From Protonemura montana (lineage: Eukaryota; Arthropoda; Insecta; Plecoptera; Nemouridae), in contig CANOQG010000007.1 in assembly GCA_947568835.1 (NCBI GenBank), positions 3,782,001-3,846,000 of the forward strand: 64,000 nt of DNA. The letters run 5' to 3'. Below are positions 26,644 to 39,200 of this stretch, piece by piece (positions within the stretch are counted from its first letter, which is position 1; the number at the start of each line of letters is the position of its first letter). The notes under the pieces are model-generated. The model was not told where the DNA came from. It worked only from the letters and a program-made list of their open reading frames with translations, and did not search any database. The position numbers and the translations under genes were made by a program.

Positions 26644-29018
26644 CTAGGGGCAGGACATGGGGCAGGACATGGGGCAGGACACGGGACAGGACATGGGGCA
26701 GGACATGGGGCAGGACATGTGGCAGGACATGGGGCAGGACATGGGGCAGGACATGGGGCAGGAAATGGGGCAGGACATGGGACATGGGGCAGGACATGGA
26801 GCAGGACATGGGGCAGGACAAGGGGCAGGACATGGGGCAGGACATAGGGCAGGACATGGGGCAGGACATGGGGCAGGACATGGGGCAGGACATGGGACAT
26901 GGGGCAAGACATGGGGCAGGACATAGGGCAGGACATGGGGCAGGACATGGGGCAGGACATGGGACAAGACATAGGGCAGGACATGGGGCAGGACATGGGG
27001 CAGGACATGGGGCAGGACATGGGACATGGGGCAGGACAGGGGGAGGACATGGAGCAGGACATGGGGCAGGACATGGGGCAGGACATGGGACAGGACATAG
27101 GGAAGGACATGGGGCAGGACATGGGGCAGGACATGGGGCAGGACATGGGACATGGGGCAAGACATGGGGCAGGACATGGGGCAGGACATAGGGCAGGACA
27201 TGGGGCAGGACATGGGGCAGGAAATGGGACAGGACAAAGGGCAGGACATGGGGCAGGACATGGGGCAGGACATGGGGCAGGACATAGGGCAGGACATGGG
27301 GCAGGACATGGGGCAGGACATGGAGCAGGACATGGGACATGACATGGGACAGGACATGGGGCAGGACATGGGGCAGGACATGGGGCAGGACATGGGGCAG
27401 GACATGGGGCAGGACATAGGGCAGGACATGGGGTAGGACATGAGGCAGGACATGGGACAGGACATGGGGCAGGACATGGGGCAGGACATGGGACAGGACA
27501 TAGGGCAGGACATGGGGCAGGACATGGGGCAAAACATGGGGCAGGACATGGGACAGGACATGGGGCAGGACATGGGGCAGGACATGGGGCAGGACATAGG
27601 GAAGGACATGGGGCAGGACATGGGGCAGGACATGGGGCAGGACATGGGACATGGGGCAAGACATGGGGCAGGACATGGGGCAGAACATGGGGCAGGACAT
27701 GGGGCAGGACATGGGACAGGACATAGGGAAGGACATGGGGCAGGACATGAGGCAGGACATGGGGCAGGACATGGGACATGGGGCAAGACATGGGGCAGGA
27801 CATGGGGCAGAACATGGGGCAGGACATGGGGCAGGACACGGGGCAGGACATGGGGCAGGACATGTAGCAGGAAATAGGACAGGACAAGGGGCAGGACATG
27901 AGGCAGGACATGGGACATGGGGCAGGACATGGGGCAGGACATGGGGCATGACATGGGGCAGGACATGGGACAGGACATGGGGCAGGACATGGGGCAGGAC
28001 ATGGGACATGGGGCAGGACATGGGGCAGGACATGGAGCAGGACATGGGACAGGACATAGGGCAGGACATGGGGCAGGACATAGGGCAGGACATGGGGCAG
28101 GACATGGGGCAGGACATGGGGCAGGACATGGGACATGGGGCAGGACATGGGGCAGGACATGGGGCATGACATGGGGCAGGACATGGGACAGGACATGGGG
28201 CAGGACATGGGGCAGGACATGGGGCAGGACATGGGGCAGGACATGAGGCAGGACATTGGACAGGACATGGGGCAAAACATGGGGCAGGACATGGGACAGG
28301 ACATGGGACAGGACATGGGGCAGGACATGGGGCAGGACATGGGACATGAGGCAGGACAGGGGGAGGACATGGAGCGGGACATGGGGCAGGACATGGGGCA
28401 GGACATGGAGCAGGATATGGGGCAGGAAATGGGGCAGGACATGGGACAGGACATAGGGCAGGACATGGGACAGGCCATGAGGCAGGACATGGGGCAGGAC
28501 ATAAGACATAGGGCAGGACATGGGGAGGACATGGAGCAGGACATGGGGCATTACATGGGGCAGGACATAAGACAGGACATAGGGCAGGACATGGGGCAGG
28601 ACATGCGGCAGGACATGGGGCAGGACATGGGACATGGGGCAAGACATGGGGCAGGACATGAGGCAGGACATGGGGCAGGACATGGGGCAGGACATGGGGC
28701 AGGACATGGGGTAGGACATGGGGCAGGAAATGGGACAGGACAAGGGGCAGGACATGGGGCAGGACATGGGACATGGGGCAGGACATGGGGCAGGACATGG
28801 GACATGGGGCAGGACATGGGGCAGGACATGGAGCAGGACATGGGACAGGACATAGGGCAGGACATGGGGCAGGACATAGGGCAGGACATGGGGCAGGACA
28901 TGGGGCAGGACATGGGGCAGGACATAGGGCAGGACATGGGGCAGGACATGAGGCAGGACATGGGACAGGACATGGGGCAGGACATGGGGCAGGACATGGG
29001 ACAGGACATAGGGCAGGA
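26644..29018. repeat. Cycle 8b: 2,375-bp cycle
   Basis: Follows cycle 2 from A 26,644 to about 28.1 kb at offset 20,649, then at offset 19,962 through D 28,551 to A 29,019. It is therefore cycle 2 with 687 bp removed. It has CACGGG at 26,682 and ATGCGG at 28,606 in common with cycle 2, and a private T at 28,521 in the GGGGGAGG string. Confidence 0.82.
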
Positions 29019-32000
29019 CTAGGGGCAGGACATGGGGCAGGACATGGGGCAGGACATGGGACAGGACATGGGGCAGGACATGGGGCAGGACATGTGGCAG
29101 GACATGGGGCAGGACATGGGGCAGGACATGGGGCAGGAAATGGGGCAGGACATGGGACATGGGGCAGGACATGGAGCAGGACATGGGGCAGGACAAGGGG
29201 CAGGACATGGGGCAGGACATAGGGCAGGACATGGGGCAGGACATGGGGCAGGACATGGGGCAGGACATGGGACATGGGGCAAGACATGGGGCAGGACATA
29301 GGGCAGGACATGGGGCAGGACATGGGGCAGGACATGGGACAAGACATAGGGCAGGACATGGGGCAGGACATGGGGCAGGACATGGGGCAGGACATGGGAC
29401 ATGGGGCAGGACAGGGGGAGGACATGGAGCAGGACATGGGGCAGGACATGGGGCAGGACATGGGACAGGACATAGGGAAGGACATGGGGCAGGACATGGG
29501 GCAGGACATGGGGCAGGACATGGGACATGGGGCAAGACATGGGGCAGGACATGGGGCAGGACATAGGGCAGGACATGGGGCAGGACATGGGGCAGGAAAT
29601 GGGACAGGACAAAGGGCAGGACATGGGGCAGGACATGGGGCAGGACATGGGGCAGGACATAGGGCAGGACATGGGGCAGGACATGGGGCAGGACATGGAG
29701 CAGGACATGGGACATGACATGGGACAGGACATGGGGCAGGACATGGGGCAGGACATGGGGCAGGACATGGGGCAGGACATGAGGCAGGACATAGGGCAGG
29801 ACATGGGGTAGGACATGAGGCAGGACATGGGACAGGACATGGGGCAGGACATGGGGCAGGACATGGGACAGGACATAGGGCAGGACATGGGGCAGGACAT
29901 GGGGCAAAACATGGGGCAGGACATGGGACAGGACATGGGGCAGGACATGGGGCAGGACATGGGGCAGGACATGGGGCAGGACATGGGGCAGGACATGGGG
30001 CAGGACATGAGGCAGGACATGGGACATGGGGCAGGACATGGGGCAGGACATGGAGCAGGACATGGGACATGACATGGGACAGGACATGGGACAGGACATA
30101 GGGCAGGAAATGGGGCAGGACATGGGGCAGGACATACGGCAGGACATGGGGCAGGACATGGGGCAGGACATGGGTCAGGACATGGGGCAGGACATGAGGC
30201 AGGACTTGGGGCAGGACATGGGGCAGGACATGGGGCAGGACATGGGACAGGACATGGGGCAGGACATGGGGCAGGACATGGGGCAGGACATGGGGCAGGA
30301 CATGGGGCAGGACATGGGGCAGGACATGGGACAGGACATGGGGCAGGACATGGGGCAGAACATGGAGCAGGACATGGGACATGACATGGGACAGGACATG
30401 GGACAGGACATAGGGCAGGACATGGGGCAGGACATGGGGCAGGACATAGGGCAGGACATGGGGCAGGACATGGGGCAGGACATGGGGCAGGACATAGGGC
30501 AGGACATGGGGCAGGACATGGGGCAGGACATGGAGCAGGACATGGGGCAGGACATTGGGCAGGACATGGGACAGGACATGGGGCAGGACATGGGGCAGGA
30601 CATGGGGCAGGATATGGGGCAGGACATGGGGCAGGACATGAGGCAGGACATGGGACATGAGGTAAGACATGGGGCAGGACATGGAGCAGGACATGGGACA
30701 GGACATGGGGCAGGACATGGGGCAGGACATGGGGCATGACATGGGACATGGGGCAGGACATGGGGCGGGACATGGAGCAGAAAATGGGGCAGGACATGGG
30801 GCAGGACATAGGGCAGGACATGGGGCAGGACATGGGGCAGGACATGGGGCAGGACATGGGACATGGGGCAAGACATGGGGCAGGACATAGGGCAGGACAT
30901 GGGGCAGGACATGTGGCAGGACATGGGACAGGACATAGGGCAGGACATGGGGCAGGACATGGGGCAGGACATGGGGCAGGACATGGGACAGGACATGGGG
31001 CAGGACATGGGGCAGGACATAGGGCAGGACATGGGGCAGGACATGAGGCAGGACATGGGACAGGACATGGGGCAGGACATGGGGCAGGACATGGGACAGG
31101 ACATAGGGCAGGACTTGGGGCAGGACATGGGGCAGGACATGGGGCAGGACATGGGACAGGACATGGGGCAGGACATGGGGCAGGACATGTGGCAGGACAT
31201 GGGGCAGGACATGGGGCAGGACATGGGTTAGGAAATGGGGCAGGACATGGGACATGGGGCAGGACATGTAGCAGGACATGGGGCAGGACAAGGGGCAGGA
31301 CATGGGACAGGACATAGGGCAGGACATGGGGCAGGACATGGGGCAGGACATGGGGCAGGACATGGGGCAGGACCTGGGGCATGACATGGGACATGGGGCA
31401 GGACATGGGGCAGGACATGGAGCAGGAAATGGGGCAGGACATGGGACAGGACATAGGGCAGGACTAGGGGCAGGACATGGGGCAGGACATGGGGCAGGAC
31501 ATGGGACAGGACATATGGCAGGACATGGGGCAGGACATGGGGCAGGACATGGGGCAGGAAATGGGGCAGGACATGGGACATGGGGCAGGACATGGGGCAG
31601 GACATGGGACAGGACATAGGGCAGGACATGGGGCAGGACATGGGGCAAAACATGGGGCAGGAGATGGGACAGGACATGGGGCAGGACATGGGGCAGGACA
31701 TGGGGCAGGACATAGGGAAGGACATGGGGCAGGACATGGGGCAGGACATGGGGCAGGACATGGGACATGGGGCAAGACATGGGGCAGGACATGGGGCAGA
31801 ACATGGGGCAGGACATGGGGCAGGACATGGGACAGGACATAGGGAAGGACATGGGGCAGGACATGAGGCAGGACATGGGGCAGGACATGGGACATGGGGC
31901 AAGACATGGGGCAGGACATGGGGCAGAACATGGGGCAGGACATGGGGCAGGACACGGGGCAGGACATGGGGCAGGACATGGGGCAGGAAATAGGACAGGA

Positions 32001-33809
32001 CAAGGGGCAGGACATGAGGCAGGACATGGGACATGGGGCAGGACATGGGGCAGGACATGGGGCATGACATGGGGCAGGACATGGGACAGGACATGGGGCA
32101 GGACATGGGACATGGGGCAGGACATGGGGCAGGACATGGAGCAGGACATGGGACAGGACATAGGGCAGGACATGGGGCAGGACATAGGGCAGGACATGGG
32201 GCAGGACATGGGGCAGGACATGGGGCAGGACATAGGGCAGGACATGGGGCAGGACATGAGGCAGGACATGGGACAGGACATGGGGCAGGACATGGGGCAG
32301 GACATGGGACAGGACATAGGGCAGGACTAGGGGCAGGACATGGGGCAGGACATGGGGCAGGACATGGGACAGGACATGGGGCAGGACATGGGGCAGGACA
32401 TGGGGCAGGACATGGGGCAGGAAATGGGGCAGGACATGGGACATGGGGCAGGACATGGAGCAGGACATGGAGAAGGACAAGGGGCAGGACATGGGGCAGG
32501 ACATAGGGCAGGACATGGGGCAGGACATGGGGCAGGACATGGGGCAGGACATGGGACATGGGGCAAGACATGGGGCAGGACATAGGGCAGGACATGGGGC
32601 AGGACATGGGGCAGGACATGGGACAAGACATAGGGCAGGACATGGGGCAGGACATGGGGCAGGACATGGGGCAGGACATGGGACATGGGGCAGGACAGGG
32701 GGAGGACATGGAGCAGGACATGGGGCAGGACATGGGGCAGGACATGGGACAGGACATAGGGAAGGACATGGGGCAGGACATGGGGCAGGACATGGGGCAG
32801 GACATGGGACATGGGGCAAGACATGGGGCAGGACATGGGGCAGGACATGGGGCAGGACATGGGGCAGGACATGGGGCAGGAAATGGGACAGGACAAAGGG
32901 CAGGACATGGGGCAGGACATGGGACATGGGGCAGGACATGGGGCAGGACATGGGGCATGACATGGGGCAGGACATGGGACAGGACATGGGGCAGGACATG
33001 GGGCAGGACATGGGGCAGGACATGGGGCAGGACATGAGGCAGGACATTGGACAGGACATGGGGCAAAACATGGGGCAGGACATGGGACAGGACATGGGAC
33101 AGGACATGGGGCAGGACATGGGGCAGGACATGGGACATGAGGCAGGACAGGGGGAGGACATGGAGCGGGACATGGGGCAGGACATGGGGCAGGACATGGA
33201 GCAGGATATGGGGCAGGAAATGGGGCAGGACATGGGACAGGACATAGGGCAGGACATGGGACAGGCCATGAGGCAGGACATGGGGCAGGACATAAGACAT
33301 AGGGCAGGACAGGGGGAGGACATGGAGCAGGACATGGGGCATTACATGGGGCAGGACATAAGACAGGACATAGGGCAGGACATGGGGCAGGACATGGGGC
33401 AGGACATGGGGCAGGACATGGGACATGGGGCAAGACATGGGGCAGGACATGAGGCAGGACATGGGGCAGGACATGGGGCAGGACATGGGGCAGGACATGG
33501 GGTAGGACATGGGGCAGGAAATGGGACAGGACAAGGGGCAGGACATGGGGCAGGACATGGGACATGGGGCAGGACATGGGGCAGGACATGGGACATGGGG
33601 CAGGACATGGGGCAGGACATGGAGCAGGACATGGGACAGGACATAGGGCAGGACATGGGGCAGGACATAGGGCAGGACATGGGGCAGGACATGGGGCAGG
33701 ACATGGGGCAGGACATAGGGCAGGACATGGGGCAGGACATGAGGCAGGACATGGGACAGGACATGGGGCAGGACATGGGGCAGGACATGGGACAGGACAT
33801 AGGGCAGGA
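29019..33809. repeat. Cycle 9: complete 4.79-kb cycle
   Basis: A 29,019, B 30,175, C 31,228, A 31,464, A 32,327, D 33,342, A 33,810. The spacings are 1,156, 1,053, 236, 863, 1,015 and 468, and it serves as the reference complete cycle. Private changes include ATGTGG near 30,913 and GGAGATGG near 31,671. Confidence 0.9.
32327..33809. repeat. 1,483-bp A-D-A module, copy at 32.3 kb
   Basis: Standard spacing. No difference was noticed between this copy and those at 40,542, 48,853 and 52,097. Confidence 0.85.
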
Positions 33810-36204
33810 CTAGGGGCAGGACATGGGGCAGGACATGGGGCAGGACATGGGACAGGACATGGGGCAGGACATGGGGCAGGACATGTGGCAGGACATGGGG
33901 CAGGACATGGGGCAGGACATGGGGCAGGAAATGGGGCAGGACATGGGACATGGGGCAGGACATGGAGCAGGACATGGGGCAGGACAAGGGGCAGGACATG
34001 GGGCAGGACATAGGGCAGGACATGGGGCAGGACATGGGGCAGGACATGGGGCAGGACATGGGACATGGGGCAAGACATGGGGCAGAACATAGGGCAGGAC
34101 ATGGGGCAGGACATGGGGCAGGACATGGGACAAGACATAGGGCAGGACATGGGGCAGGACATGGGGCAGGACATGGGGCAGGACATGGGACATGGGGCAG
34201 GACAGGGGGAGGACATGGAGCAGGACATGGGGCAGGACATGGGGCAGGACATGGGACAGGACATAGGGAAGGACATGGGGCAGGACATGGGGCAGGACAT
34301 GGGGCAGGACATGGAACATGGGGCAAGACATGGGGCAGGACATGGGGCAGGACATAGGGCAGGACATGGGGCAGGACATGGGGCAGGAAATGGGACAGGA
34401 CAAAGGGCAGGACATGGGGCAGGACATGGGGCAGGACATGGGGCAGGACATAGGGCAGGACATGGGGCAGGACATGGGGCAGGACATGGAGCAGGACATG
34501 GGACATGACATGGGACAGGACATGGGGCAGGACATGGGGCAGGACATGGGGCAGGACATGGGGCAGGACATGAGGCAGGACATAGGGCAGGACATGGGGT
34601 AGGACATGAGGCAGGACATGGGACAGGACATGGGGCAGGACATGGGGCAGGACATGGGACAGGACATAGGGCAGGACATGGGGCAGGACATGGGGCAAAA
34701 CATGGGGCAGGACATGGGACAGGACATGGGGCAGGACATGGGGCAGGACATGGGGCAGGACATGGGGCAGGACATGGGGCAGGACATGGGGCAGGACATG
34801 AGGCAGGACATGGGACATGGGGCAGGACATGGGGCAGGACATGGAGCAGGACATGGGACATGACATGGGACAGGACATGGGACAGGACATAGGGCAGGAA
34901 ATGGGGCAGGACATGGGGCAGGACATACGGCAGGACATGGGGCAGGACATGGGGCAGGACATGGGTCAGGACATGGGGCAGGACATGAGGCAGGACTTGG
35001 GGCAGGACATGGGGCAGGACATGGGGCAGGACATGGGACAGGACATGGGGCAGGACATGGGGCAGGACATGGGGCAGGACATGGGGCAGGACATGGGGCA
35101 GGACATGGGGCAGGACATGGGACAGGACATGGGGCAGGACATGGGGCAGAACATGGAGCAGGACATGGGACATGACATGGGACAGGACATGGGACAGGAC
35201 ATAGGGCAGGACATGGGGCAGGACATGGGGCAGGACATAGGGCAGGACATGGGGCAGGACATGGGGCAGGACATGGGGCAGGACATAGGGCAGGACATGG
35301 GGCAGGACATGGGGCAGGACATGGAGCAGGACATGGGGCAGGACATTGGGCAGGACATGGGACAGGACATGGGGCAGGACATGGGGCAGGACATGGGGCA
35401 GGATATGGGGCAGGACATGGGGCAGGACATGAGGCAGGACATTGGACAGGACATGGGGCAAAACATGGGGCAGGACATGGGACAGGACATGGGACAGGAC
35501 ATGGGGCAGGACATGGGGCAGGACATGGGACATGAGGCAGGACAGGGGGAGGACATGGAGCGGGACATGGGGCAGGACATGGGGCAGGACATGGAGCAGG
35601 ATATGGGGCAGGAAATGGGGCAGGACATGGGACAGGACATAGGGCAGGACATGGGACAGGCCATGAGGCAGGACATGGGGCAGGACATAAGACATAGGGC
35701 AGGACAGGGGGAGGACATGGAGCAGGACATGGGGCATTACATGGGGCAGGACATAAGACAGGACATAGGGCAGGACATGGGGCAGGACATGGGGCAGGAC
35801 ATGGGGCAGGACATGGGACATGGGGCAAGACATGGGGCAGGACATGAGGCAGGACATGGGGCAGGACATGGGGCAGGACATGGGGCAGGACATGGGGTAG
35901 GACATGGGGCAGGAAATGGGACAGGACAAGGGGCAGGACATGGGGCAGGACATGGGACATGGGGCAGGACATGGGGCAGGACATGGGACATGGGGCAGGA
36001 CATGGGGCAGGACATGGAGCAGGACATGGGACAGGACATAGGGCAGGACATGGGGCAGGACATAGGGCAGGACATGGGGCAGGACATGGGGCAGGACATG
36101 GGGCAGGACATAGGGCAGGACATGGGGCAGGACATGAGGCAGGACATGGGACAGGACATGGGGCAGGACATGGGGCAGGACATGGGACAGGACATAGGGC
36201 AGGA
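33810..36204. repeat. Cycle 10: 2,395-bp cycle
   Basis: A 33,810, B 34,966, D 35,737, A 36,205. After B it runs 771 bp to D, skipping the C and internal A sites, as expected if the middle of a complete cycle was removed near 35,440. Carries CAGAACATAG and the 7-bp unit variant GGAACAT near 34,313. Repeated exactly in layout at 42,025. Confidence 0.86.
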
Positions 36205-39200
36205 CTAGGGGCAGGACATGGGGCAGGACATGGGGCAGGACATGGGACAGGACATGGGGCAGGACATGGGGCAGGACATGTGGCAGGACATGGGGCAGGA
36301 CATGGGGCAGGACATGGGGCAGGAAATGGGGCAGGACATGGGACATGGGGCAGGACATGGAGCAGGACATGGGGCAGGACAAGGGGCAGGACATGGGGCA
36401 GGACATAGGGCAGGACATGGGGCAGGACATGGGGCAGGACATGGGGCAGGACATGGGACATGGGGCAAGACATGGGGCAGAACATAGGGCAGGACATGGG
36501 GCAGGACATGGGGCAGGACATGGGACAAGACATAGGGCAGGACATGGGGCAGGACATGGGGCAGGACATGGGGCAGGACATGGGACATGGGGCAGGACAG
36601 GGGGAGGACATGGAGCAGGACATGGGGCAGGACATGGGGCAGGACATGGGACAGGACATAGGGAAGGACATGGGGCAGGACATGGGGCAGGACATGGGGC
36701 AGGACATGGAACATGGGGCAAGACATGGGGCAGGACATGGGGCAGGACATAGGGCAGGACATGGGGCAGGACATGGGGCAGGAAATGGGACAGGACAAAG
36801 GGCAGGACATGGGGCAGGACATGGGGCAGGACATGGGGCAGGACATAGGGCAGGACATGGGGCAGGACATGGGGCAGGACATGGAGCAGGACATGGGACA
36901 TGACATGGGACAGGACATGGGGCAGGACATGGGGCAGGACATGGGGCAGGACATGGGGCAGGACATGAGGCAGGACATAGGGCAGGACATGGGGTAGGAC
37001 ATGAGGCAGGACATGGGACAGGACATGGGGCAGGACATGGGGCAGGACATGGGACAGGACATAGGGCAGGACATGGGGCAGGACATGGGGCAAAACATGG
37101 GGCAGGACATGGGACAGGACATGGGGCAGGACATGGGGCAGGACATGGGGCAGGACATGGGGCAGGACATGGGGCAGGACATGGGGCAGGACATGAGGCA
37201 GGACATGGGACATGGGGCAGGACATGGGGCAGGACATGGAGCAGGACATGGGACATGACATGGGACAGGACATGGGACAGGACATAGGGCAGGAAATGGG
37301 GCAGGACATGGGGCAGGACATACGGCAGGACATGGGGCAGGACATGGGGCAGGACATGGGTCAGGACATGGGGCAGGACATGAGGCAGGACTTGGGGCAG
37401 GACATGGGGCAGGACATGGGGCAGGACATGGGACAGGACATGGGGCAGGACATGGGGCAGGACATGGGGCAGGACATGGGGCAGGACATGGGGCAGGACA
37501 TGGGGCAGGACATGGGACAGGACATGGGGCAGGACATGGGGCAGAACATGGAGCAGGACATGGGACATGACATGGGACAGGACATGGGACAGGACATAGG
37601 GCAGGACATGGGGCAGGACATGGGGCAGGACATAGGGCAGGACATGGGGCAGGACATGGGGCAGGACATGGGGCAGGACATAGGGCAGGACATGGGGCAG
37701 GACATGGGGCAGGACATGGAGCAGGACATGGGGCAGGACATTGGGCAGGACATGGGACAGGACATGGGGCAGGACATGGGGCAGGACATGGGGCAGGATA
37801 TGGGGCAGGACATGGGGCAGGACATGAGGCAGGACATGGGACATGAGGTAAGACATGGGGCAGGACATGGAGCAGGACATGGGACAGGACATGGGGCAGG
37901 ACATGGGGCAGGACATGGGGCATGACATGGGACATGGGGCAGGACATGGGGCGGGACATGGAGCAGAAAATGGGGCAGGACATGGGGCAGGACATAGGGC
38001 AGGACATGGGGCAGGACATGGGGCAGGACATGGGGCAGGACATGGGACATGGGGCAAGACATGGGGCAGGACATAGGGCAGGACATGGGGCAGGACATGG
38101 GGCAGGACATGGGACAGGACATAGGGCAGGACATGGGGCAGGACATGGGGCAGGACATGGGGCAGGACATGGGACAGGACATGGGACAGGACATAGGGCA
38201 GGACATGGGGCAGGACATGGGGCAGGACATAGGGCAGGACATGGGGCAGGACATGGGGCAGGACATAGGGCAGGACATGGGGCAGGACATGGGGCAGGAC
38301 ATGGGGCAGGACATAGGGCAGGACATGGGGCAGGACATGGGGCAGGACATGGGGCAGGACATGGAGCAGGACATGGGACATGACATGGGACAGGACATGG
38401 GACAGGACATAGGGCAGGAAATGGGGCAGGACATGGGGCAGGACATACGGCAGGACATGGGGCAGGACATGGGGCAGGACATGGGTCAGGACATGGGGCA
38501 GGACATGAGGCAGGACTTGGGGCAGGACATGGGGCAGGACATGGGGCAGGACATGGGACAGGACATGGGGCAGGACATGGGGCAGGACATGGGGCAGGAC
38601 ATGGGGCAGGACATGGGGCAGGACATGGGGCAGGACATGGGACAGGACATGGGGCAGGACATGGGGCAGAACATGGAGCAGGACATGGGACATGACATGG
38701 GACAGGACATGGGACAGGACATAGGGCAGGACATGGGGCAGGACATGGGGCAGGACATAGGGCAGGACATGGGGCAGGACATGGGGCAGGACATGGGGCA
38801 GGACATAGGGCAGGACATGGGGCAGGACATGGGGCAGGACATGGAGCAGGACATGGGGCAGGACATTGGGCAGGACATGGGACAGGACATGGGGCAGGAC
38901 ATGGGGCAGGACATGGGGCAGGATATGGGGCAGGACATGGGGCAGGACATGAGGCAGGACATGGGACATGAGGTAAGACATGGGGCAGGACATGGAGCAG
39001 GACATGGGACAGGACATGGGGCAGGACATGGGGCAGGACATGGGGCATGACATGGGACATGGGGCAGGACATGGGGCGGGACATGGAGCAGAAAATGGGG
39101 CAGGACATGGGGCAGGACATAGGGCAGGACATGGGGCAGGACATGGGGCAGGACATGGGGCAGGACATGGGACATGGGGCAAGACATGGGGCAGGACATA

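Noticed and set aside
20811-28544. Longest minus-strand open reading frame (2,577 codons) as a cysteine/proline-rich protein gene, like keratin-associated or silk-like proteins
   Set aside because: All three frames are open over the same DNA, there is no conserved start context, splice signal, non-repeat domain or codon bias. The peptide is a direct reading of the 12-bp unit, and length follows only from where A, B, C or D variants fall.
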